Positions 57,099 through 64,000 of a DNA stretch of 64,000 nt are shown piece after piece. Made by a program: the position numbers and the translations under genes. The stretch is from Stenocarpella maydis (taxonomy: Eukaryota > Ascomycota > Sordariomycetes > Diaporthales > Diaporthaceae). Where the stretch lies: the NCBI GenBank assembly GCA_002270565.1, contig NQMI01000186.1, positions 1 to 64,000 on the forward strand, given 5' to 3'. A model generated the notes under the pieces. That model did not search any database, was not told the origin of the DNA, and saw only the letters and a list, made by a program, of their open reading frames with translations. Numbering within the stretch: position 1 is the stretch's first letter; every line of letters starts with the position of its first letter.

Positions 57099-58418
57099 CT
57101 AACCCTTGGCCGCCGCGGCCTCTTTTGCCTTTGCCTCCTTGAACTGTTTGACCCAGGCGTCCGCCTTTGCTCTCGGGACGACATAGACCTTGACCACCCC
57201 ATCGACCACCTCGACACCATCCAGGCTCAGCACCTTGAGCAGCGGCACCTTCTTGCCGACCTTGACCAGGCCGCCCGTCGCCGTCTCCATGAAGCACTCG
57301 ACCGTATTGGCGCCATACTCCTCCTCCCTATCCCACGGCAGCGGGAACACATATCCAAAGTGCTGCGCAAGCGCCTCCTTCTCATTGAACGCCTTGATGA
57401 AGTCGCTCTCGTAGTGGACGGGGTACAGCAGCACCGCCGGAAAGCTAAGCGTGCTGCTGGGGTCCTCCGGGTCGGGCACAAGCTCCAGCCTCGCGTCGCC
57501 CATGTCGGGCGGCGTCCTGGTCGCGCGGACGGTGATGTTGCGCTCCCTGAGCGCGCCGGCCAGCAGCGCCGCGCGCCGCTGCAGCACCCTCCTCTCCTCG
57601 GCGGCCTTCTTCTCCCTGCGGCCCGCCTCCTCGCGCCGCGCGGCGACGTCCCTCGCCACGGCCCGCAGGCTGGCATTGTCCCCGTCGACGCTCAGCCCGC
57701 CCGCGCACGCGTCGTGCGCCTCGGCCACCCGCCCGACGGCCAGCAGCGCGCGCGCGCTGCGGTACCACGCCTTGACGTTGCGCGGGTTGAGCCGCAGCGC
57801 CGCGCCGCAGTCGAGCCAGCACGAGCGGTAGTTGTGCAGCTCGAGCTGCACGGCGGCGCGGTTGACGAGCAGCGCCTCGAGCACGGCGCGCTGGGCGGCG
57901 GCCTCGGCCTCGTCGTCGCCGTGCGGGTCGCCCTCGCGCGCGGGGTCGCCCTTCTCCCGGCGCCTCTCCTCCTGCGTCACGATCGCCACGCCGCGGCCGT
58001 AGAACTCGGCCGCGTCGCGCCAGCGCTTCTGCTTGAAGCACTCGTTGCCGCGCTCCTTGAAGTCGGTCGCGTTCTCCAGCGGCGTGCCCTCGTAGGCGAG
58101 GGCCTCGAGGGCCGCAACGTCGTCGTTCTCCTCCAGCTCCGTCATGAACAGAGGCGACTTGTTCAGGTCCTCCATGATCTCCTCGGCAGTCTTGCCCGCG
58201 TGGCGGGCGAGCTGGGGCGGGAGCTCTGGCGCCGCGGCCTTTGGCCAGGGGCCTATTGTGGGTGCCGGCCCTGCTGCCGGCGCTGGCGGGGTTCCATTGT
58301 TCGTTGCTGTGCCTGTGGGTTTTGCTGTCTCGTGCGCTTGTTGTGATGTCGCATTCTGGTCGTCTGAGATTTTCAGGCAAGATTCAGTCTTCTCGGTCAT
58401 GTCTGTGAGCTGCGCCAT
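57099..58418 (-). CDS. CNS1: TPR co-chaperone Cns1/TTC4
   Basis: Intronless, 439 aa. After a low-complexity N-tail come GKTAEEIMEDLNKSPLFMTEL and LEALAYEGTP, the Cns1/TTC4 signature. A three-motif TPR domain follows (about residues 115-240): ATDFKERGNECFKQKRWRDA, LLVNRAAVQLELHNYRSC, NVKAWYRSARALLAVGRVAEA, with the N..N..K..R positions expected for clamping EEVD tails. After a basic coiled coil, the C-terminal wheel-like domain has LSFPAVLLYPVHYESDFIKAF and VYVVPRAKADAW. Cns1 binds Hsp90/Hsp70 and is essential in yeast, where it supports translation factor folding. A hydrophilic Glu/Ala insert lies between TPR1 and TPR2 (EERRREKGDPAREGD). GC content is very high in the middle, which creates long antisense open frames. 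Confidence 0.93.
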   Translation of the reverse strand: MAQLTDMTEKTESCLKISDDQNATSQQAHETAKPTGTATNNGTPPAPAAGPAPTIGPWPKAAAPELPPQLARHAGKTAEEIMEDLNKSPLFMTELEENDDVAALEALAYEGTPLENATDFKERGNECFKQKRWRDAAEFYGRGVAIVTQEERRREKGDPAREGDPHGDDEAEAAAQRAVLEALLVNRAAVQLELHNYRSCWLDCGAALRLNPRNVKAWYRSARALLAVGRVAEAHDACAGGLSVDGDNASLRAVARDVAARREEAGRREKKAAEERRVLQRRAALLAGALRERNITVRATRTPPDMGDARLELVPDPEDPSSTLSFPAVLLYPVHYESDFIKAFNEKEALAQHFGYVFPLPWDREEEYGANTVECFMETATGGLVKVGKKVPLLKVLSLDGVEVVDGVVKVYVVPRAKADAWVKQFKEAKAKEAAAAKG

Positions 58419-58929
58419 TTTGCAGGCGGGTTACCTGGGCGAGTCACCAGGGGACACAGATTTGGAAAAGAACAAAGATTTATAGACTGATTGGACTTGT
58501 GTATGATTTTCTGTCTTTCCGGATTTGAAAAGCGGTTTGAAGTCAAGCAGTCTGATATGAGTCGTCTTGCTCTCATGAAGTTGCCCCAAACGTCAGTTGA
58601 AATTCTTGAGCGGGGCTTCCAAATATTTCCGAAGGGTTCGACCAGCCCCATCAATGAGTACAGGCTCCAATACGGACACAAGCGCGTGTTTCTTGAGGAA
58701 AAAAATAGACCTGGTGAAATGCCTCGTCGATGTGGGCATGGGGCTCTTCTTCACTGCAAGATCTGATAGATTGAATTTCTACCGGTCAGTAAGAAATTAA
58801 GAACCTCCAAGTGAGTGCCAATGTACCGTACTTTAGGCAGGTGGGGAGTTTCCTGCCATATTGAGTGTAGTCCCCTACTTTACTTCCAGGAGACAGCCTG
58901 TATTGTATGGGTGACTCTTGGGTCGTACG

Positions 58930-59335
58930 TTTTTTTTAAAAAAAAATTTTTAAAAAACAATTTAAAAAAAATTAAAAACCATTTTTAAAAAAATGTTAAA
59001 ACCAAAATTTAAAAAAAATTTAAAAAAATTTAAAAAAAATTTAAAAAAAAATTTAAAAAAAAATTTAAAAAAAAATTTAAAAAAAAAATTTAAAAAAAAA
59101 TTTAAAAAAAAAAATTAAAAAAAATTTTAAAAGAAAATTTAAAAAAAATTTAAAAAAATTTTAAAAAAAATTTAAAAAAATTTAGAAAAAGATTAAAAAA
59201 TTTAAAAAAATTTAAAAAAAATTTAAACACGATCTCAAAAAAACAAACCAGCCAAAGAAAAAAAAGTTAAAAAATTGTTCAAAAAGTTTTTCAAAAATAC
59301 TTTTTAAAGAATCTTTTTAAAAAAAAATTAAAAAG
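58930..59335. repeat. A/T-only low-complexity island of repeated A(n)T(3)
   Basis: About 400 bp almost without G or C; the core 58930-59227 has only a handful of exceptions. It consists of runs of 6-10 A alternating with 3-4 T, giving a period near 10-13 bp. In 59040-59110 the spacing is close to 12 bp. It sits in an otherwise GC-rich region. Regularly spaced A-tracts are known to bend DNA and disfavour nucleosomes; that role here is inference. Confidence 0.85.
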
Positions 59336-59714
59336 AATTCACACAATGGCCAATCAAGGCCAGGAATCGTTGAAATCAAGGGCAACTGTGTTGTCAAATG
59401 GGTCGAAGCTCGAGGCGTGATATAGTTGGATGAATCGAGTGAATGGCGAAATCCCTTCTCATCCGGCCCCCCCCCCCAATAAAAAAAGTAAAACTCACAA
59501 CCAGGGTTACGCAAGGGTTTACGCCCAGGACGATCAAGACGGCCCGACAGTTCGTCTGTCACATCGGCAACCATCGGGGCCAGATTTCACACTTGATATC
59601 GCATGGACAGGTCAAACAGCACGGCGCAATCCTCGTAACCAACATTTGATGATGTGTCTGTTGTGAGCAGATACACGCCGGCTGTTACAGGTATTTCTGG
59701 TTCGTTTTCGTTGG

Positions 59715-59738
59715 CCCCTGCCCCTGCCCCTGCCCCTG
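59715..59738. repeat. (CCCCTG)4 minisatellite
   Basis: Four perfect hexamer units in non-coding sequence. Confidence 0.9.
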
Positions 59739-60299
59739 CCCACTCCTGCAAGAAAGAAAAACGGAAACATTGCGCCGCTAGACGTGATCTGACCGACCCA
59801 AGGTGCCCCCTTGGCCATGTCATCTTTGATCTTTTGGGCGGCACATGGTGGCCCAAATGGTCATATTTGATTCGTTCAGAGCCTCGTGCTCGTGCCAGCC
59901 TCGCCTCCTACGTCCATGTCTAGAGCCGCGGGTGGCTGGAGGCCCGAGATTGGGCCCGGAACAGACAGGTCACGGTAGATTAGTGGTCTTGATAATGCTG
60001 AATTAAGGTAATGCAAAGTTTGTCTATGCTAGGTATTGTGGTATCCTTCTTTCCCAATCCATGCAAGAAACCATTCGCCAAACGCCAGGACCCACCAACA
60101 TTCCATGCCACACGCAAAGTCGCCGCCTGAACTCCAGGACACCAAACTCAAGTAATATGCGCCGCCATTTGAACCATCCAAACCCGAACATGTCCCTCAC
60201 AATCTCTCCCCCTGTTTGTGATCCTCTTTCAATCGTCTCTCATAGCACAGCCGCCTTTTCCTGTCCCCGATCCCAGAGACAACCGCTATACTATTTCTT

Positions 60300-62281
60300 T
60301 CAATAATCGTCATCAGAGATGTCCACGACAGACACAGTTGCCTGTTTCGATTGGGTGCGAACCAGGCCCTCTGCCTCACAATAAACGTGGTCTTGGACCT
60401 TGGTCCTCCGTACAGTGAAGCACTGGACGGAGCCAACAAGAGCCACAACCGCGCTGCCCCACCAGGCCAGGGCAGTGCAGTCCATCCTGCTCCCGACCGT
60501 GTAAAGAAATCCGGCAATGGGTGGTGCGATCATTCGGCATGCTGCACCAGCGCTGGCTGCGAAGCCATTCACCCTCCCAAGGATGGATTTGGGCGCCGCT
60601 TCCTTGATCTGAATGAGCAGCAGCGGGTAGACGATGATGGAGAAGATGTTCCGGACGGTCAGGTTGAAGTAGATGACGGGAAACAGCAGAGACTGAGGAA
60701 CCCAGACAAGGAACGGCATCAGGAAGTAGGCGATCGGATGCAACACCGTGACAATGATGAATAGCCTGAAGACCCCAATCTTGTCGGCGGCAATGGGGAA
60801 TACGACGGCCTGGATGAAGAGAGCAATGGCCCCATTAACAGCCACTTTGGGGGGGGGGGGCGGCCAAGCAAAGACAAGAAACGGACTGGAGGTCGACAGG
60901 ACTTGGCGCTTGAGATGCTCCAGAGAATGTGCCAGGGATCTTTGAAATCTAGGTACTTACTGATCATTCCGACGGTGGGTATGGATAAGCCGAGTCCGCC
61001 AGGGAAATAGAGCAAGCTCGATGGGACGAGGGAGCTCATGGAGTCGACAGCAGCCCTATCATCCTCAAAGAAAATCGGGAGCAAGTGGTCATAGCACATC
61101 GCATGGTACGTCTTGAACAAGGGTTAGCACATAGCTCCTGGCTCGTCTTAGGATATGAGCCACGACTCACATATATGGATAGGCTGATGACCACTGCCAT
61201 GATGCGCTTGTCATTGAAGACGCTGAATGGCGCCGCCTTCTCCAATTCTCGCTGTGGCTCCATAGCCTCGGGGTTCTGGGTCAGGAAAGTGCCGTAGGTT
61301 TCCGACCTAAGGTCCACAGCAGGGCGCTTTACGGCATCCGAAGTCTCTCTAAGGGGCGTTTCTTCAGAGATGTAGGTCTCTGCTGGGAGTATTATCCGGG
61401 ACTGCATGCCAGGGTGGGTCTCCTCGAGGAGAATGTAACCCAGGATTATGCTGACAAGCAGGAGAGCGGCGCAGATGAGGTTAGGCAAGAGGTAAGGGAA
61501 TCTGTCAAAAAGACCGCCCTCTTGAAAGACGTCGGGCCAGGAATGGTGTGGGTCCGAGAATGTACCGCCGATGCAGGGTCCTATTATGGTTCCTATGCTC
61601 CATACGAACGGCATGATGGAGTAGGCCCTCGCTTCGAAAGGTTAGCATTTGAAGTCGCCTTCGTCCGAAGCGGGTCGCTGCGTATTACTCACGTTCCTAG
61701 AGAAAGTCAGTCGTGGACCATGTTTTTTTTTCTTTTTTTTTTCCCTGGGCAGGGGGAGAAGGACTCACATGTTCGGGCCTTGCCACGAGCTCTCCGACCA
61801 TGGTCTGGATGACGCCGATGTTGCCGTTCAGGGCTCCGCCGAAGAGACGCCCTGCGAGGGCGACCCAGATGTTGTCCGCAAAACCAAGGACGACCATGGA
61901 GATCATGGTGCCAAGACAACCCAGCAGAAGGACGGGCTTCCGGCCGATGCGGTCACTCAGTCCGCCCCAGTACATTCCCATGAGGGCCTCGGCCAGGGAG
62001 AAGGACGAGATAAGCAGGCCGGAATAGGTGGATGCATCTTCTTCGTTCCCGACCTTGAAGCGCTTGACGAGCTGCCATGCATATGGGAACACGGAGGTGA
62101 GGGCGATGGGCTCGGCAAGACGGACGATGGCTAGTGGCTGTCAGTAAGATGCGCGCATGTGGGGGCTTGTGTGTGTGCCCAGTTGGAAATAAATGGGAGC
62201 ATATGGCCTACCAAGCAGGAAGAGCTGTAGGGTGGGGAAGTCGTCCGGATTACGGGCTGATCTCTGGCTTGTTAGGGTCAT
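60300..62281 (-). CDS. Major facilitator superfamily transporter (ZIFL/YCR023C-like)
   Basis: Exons 62212-62281, 61769-62130, 61693-61696, 61171-61631, 60961-61111 and 60300-60844 give 530 aa. About 12 membrane helices are visible. Family sequence appears across every junction: FLL-AIVRLAEPIALTSVFPY over intron 1; GLSDRIGRKPVLLLG, the MFS loop 2-3 motif; RLFGGALNGNIGVIQTMVGEL; RPEH-EP-RAYSIMPFVWSIG, which requires the 4-nt exon GAAC between two introns; SLSIY-TYHAMCYDHLLPIF; VGMI-MAVNGAIALFIQ. A hydrophilic central loop carries SEETPLRETSDAVKRP. The family includes plant and fungal zinc-induced-facilitator-like and uncharacterised vacuolar/plasma-membrane carriers; substrate unknown. The start at 62281 gives a short N-terminus with NPDDFPTLQLF, as in relatives. 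The last intron holds a 12-base homopolymer beside its acceptor. Confidence 0.87.
60849..60860. repeat. G12/C12 homopolymer in an intron
   Basis: Twelve G on the plus strand, read as C12 just before the AAAG acceptor of the last MFS intron, so it forms its polypyrimidine tract. Homopolymers of this length are prone to length variation and sequencing error. Confidence 0.9.
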
Positions 62282-64000
62282 TGCTACTGAGAGTTGGTCT
62301 CGGTCTTACGACTCGCAACACAACACTGAAAGCAGATGGACAAAGAGTACAACTGCTAAGTGAGGCGTCGCCACTGGGTCAGCAAATTTTATTGCTGGAT
62401 TCCTCCGTCCCCGGACCCTTAACGATCGCGTGGGAGCAAAAGACAAGGTGATGTGGGCGAGGTGGACGAGTGTCCGCGACGAAGTGTGGAGGACGCCGGG
62501 CGGCTTGGCCGAGATGTATTTATATATGTTTGTAGTTTTCTTTTATTTTTGACGACTCTAAGAGAGACGACAGTGCACGGACGACGGCAGCGTGCGAGGA
62601 CCAAAGAGGAGAGTGCGGTGGCTTGTTGGAAGGAAGAAGAAGGATGGTGAAGCAGAAATAGCAAGCGGTGGGGAGGAGGAGGAGGTAAATATTTGTGTCC
62701 TCGTCGGTGTGTGAGCCATGAGCCGGGGGGGGGGAGGTGGTTACCATGAGTATATCCGTGCACTGATAAGCCAAACAAAACAAAAAAAAAACCAAAAAAA
62801 AAAAAAACCAAAACCACAGTCACAGTCACACATCACAAGCAATCTGGACTGGGCATGGTCCGGTCTGGTCTGGTCTGGTCTGGCTGATGAGGCTGGTGGT
62901 GGTCTGGGAGCAAGCAGCTTGGCCCGAGAACGGACGCCGGTAGTGCTTGCTCATCCCATTCCCCATCGCACCCTGTGGTCCTGCCCATCCAGCCATGCTG
63001 CCATGCCCCATGTAAAACCTGGCTGGCGGATCTACGCTATTGGCACCTGGTCTACTCCGTAGTGCACAGTATTCGACATAGCTACACTAGACATACATAG
63101 GTAACCTAGGTTAGGTACATGGTAGGTAAGGAGAGATGCACCCGTACAGCAAGTGCGCCCCAACTTCCGGCGCAACATTGAAGAATAGCGGATCGACAGT
63201 GGGTGGGTCCTGCTTTGGGGATTCTAATGAACGGTGATGCACAATGCAGTGTTGTGACAGGCTGGCTGGCTGGCAGGCAGGCAGGCCGACGGACAGACCA
63301 GAGAACGTTCTCGCTCGCTTCCTGCACGCTGCACACTGCACACTGCACCGCAGCTGGCAGGGATACCTTGACATGCCACTACCCAGGTACGCTACTACTA
63401 TGTATGTACGGCGTCCGTTCCAGAATACAAGATCGACCTCATGTGGTGATAATGCTGTCGTTTTCAAGTTCTGCTTCCGTCTTGGACATTCTACATTCCT
63501 CTAGTGTGTCTTATCTGATGTGCACCACTAGGGCAGACGTCGTGCAGGGCGGACCAAGGCAAAGTCTAAAGGTAGCATTCGCCTGGATAAAGGCCAAGCA
63601 GGACTGAGATTACGTCTTGATAATACCAGTCGGCGACTCATCGGCCCTGGCCTGGGCAGTGTGGTGTAGCAGGCCTGGCGGAAGCGAGGCGAGGGCGTGT
63701 GTTGCGGCTCGTGAAGATGCAGGCCTGGGCCCTACACTGTATACTCGGTATGTACACGTTACATGACGGTAGGGCCGGGATGGCACAGACCTTCGGCATG
63801 TAGCGAGCGTCCCTGACTGGCTCACTGGCCACGAGGATTGCCCCTGCCATCTTCCATGTTGCCACAATCCGGCCCCACCTCCACGGCCACATTCGACACA
63901 CGACGGCACTTCCCATCGTGTCGGGAGCCATGCCATAAAACAACAACAGACGAGGGAAGGGTCGTACGCGGTGGCGATCATCTCTATGTACACAACCTCT
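62282..64000. other. Gene-free right end of the window
   Basis: About 1.7 kb with the MFS promoter on the left. There are A-rich runs at 62774-62813, a (GGTCT)4 repeat at 62862-62881, tandem CTGG/CAGG units near 63260-63285 and a TACTCCGTA motif at 63053-63061. No open frame has a recognisable domain. Confidence 0.5.
62862..62881. repeat. (GGTCT)4 repeat
   Basis: Four perfect pentamer units in non-coding sequence. Confidence 0.85.

Larger units (their letters stand above)
58419..60299. other. Spacer with A/T-only island upstream of CNS1
   Basis: About 1.9 kb with no supported gene. It holds the CNS1 promoter on the left, the A/T tract at 58930-59335, a (CCCCTG)4 repeat at 59715-59738, and the 3' flank of the MFS gene on the right. 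Confidence 0.5.

Noticed and set aside
57078..58346. 422-codon open frame on the plus strand
   Set aside because: It is exactly antisense to CNS1, which has clear TPR and C-terminal domains. The open frame is a by-product of high GC in third codon positions.
1..64000. Transposon, virus or CRISPR signature
   Set aside because: No transposase, reverse transcriptase, integrase, long terminal or inverted repeats, or regularly spaced repeat-spacer arrays were seen. All repeats found are simple tandem repeats.
1..64000. Secondary-metabolite or other functional gene cluster
   Set aside because: Genes are mostly unrelated housekeeping functions; no synthase, tailoring enzyme set or pathway regulator groups together.

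Overview
The window is nuclear DNA of a filamentous ascomycete (Pezizomycotina, most likely Sordariomycetes). The evidence is short introns (about 50-235 nt) with GTRAGT donors, CTRAC-like branch sites and YAG acceptors, GC-rich coding sequence, fungal-type versions of conserved eukaryotic genes, and wide gene-free spacers with simple repeats. It is not prokaryotic: there are no operons, ribosome-binding sites or CRISPR arrays. I can support 18 protein genes and one tRNA. Species cannot be decided from the sequence. All splice models were made by eye; the joined exon lengths are divisible by three in every model.

Layout. 0.6-2.4 kb: NCS1 nucleobase/nucleoside permease (+). 2.6-3.4 kb: small gene with a C-terminal IBR/RBR zinc module (-), with one uncertain splice. 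4.5-6.3 kb: secreted type-B carboxylesterase (+), followed by tRNA-Thr(CGT). 7.0-9.6 kb: VPS9, a Rab5-type exchange factor (-), divergent from a PI31-family proteasome regulator at 10.8-12.0 kb (+). 12.7-16.0 kb: importin-9/Kap114 (-), divergent from REV7 at 17.1-18.0 kb (+).

18.5-28.5 kb is rich in secreted or cell-surface proteins: two divergently transcribed paralogues that look GPI-anchored, a GH76 alpha-1,6-mannanase (Dfg5/Dcw1 type), and a GDSL/CE16-like esterase. HIS5 (histidine biosynthesis) sits among them, with two Gcn4/CPC1-type TGAGTCA sites and a TATA box upstream.

30.6-32.3 kb: SSXT (SS18-like) protein, probably a SWI/SNF subunit. 35.2-38.5 kb: Gyp5-like TBC Rab-GAP. 41.4-42.7 kb: reticulon-like ER-shaping protein. 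44.4-50.0 kb: DNA topoisomerase II (TOP2, -). 50.0-54.7 kb: a long stretch with no convincing gene. 54.7-56.6 kb: APSES/KilA-N transcription factor of the Xbp1-like type. 57.1-58.4 kb: CNS1, an Hsp90 TPR co-chaperone. 58.9-59.3 kb: a striking A/T-only tract of repeated A(n)T(3). 60.3-62.3 kb: MFS transporter (-) whose model needs a 4-nt microexon.

Functional links are general rather than cluster-like. Vps9 and the Gyp5-like GAP act on Rab GTPases, and reticulon acts on ER shape. Kap114 is a nuclear import receptor, and the GH76 enzyme and GPI proteins belong to the cell wall. I see no secondary-metabolite cluster, transposon, virus or new multi-gene system. The most interesting items are the microexons, the divergent GPI-protein paralogues, the broken or reduced RBR gene, and the phased A-tract island.
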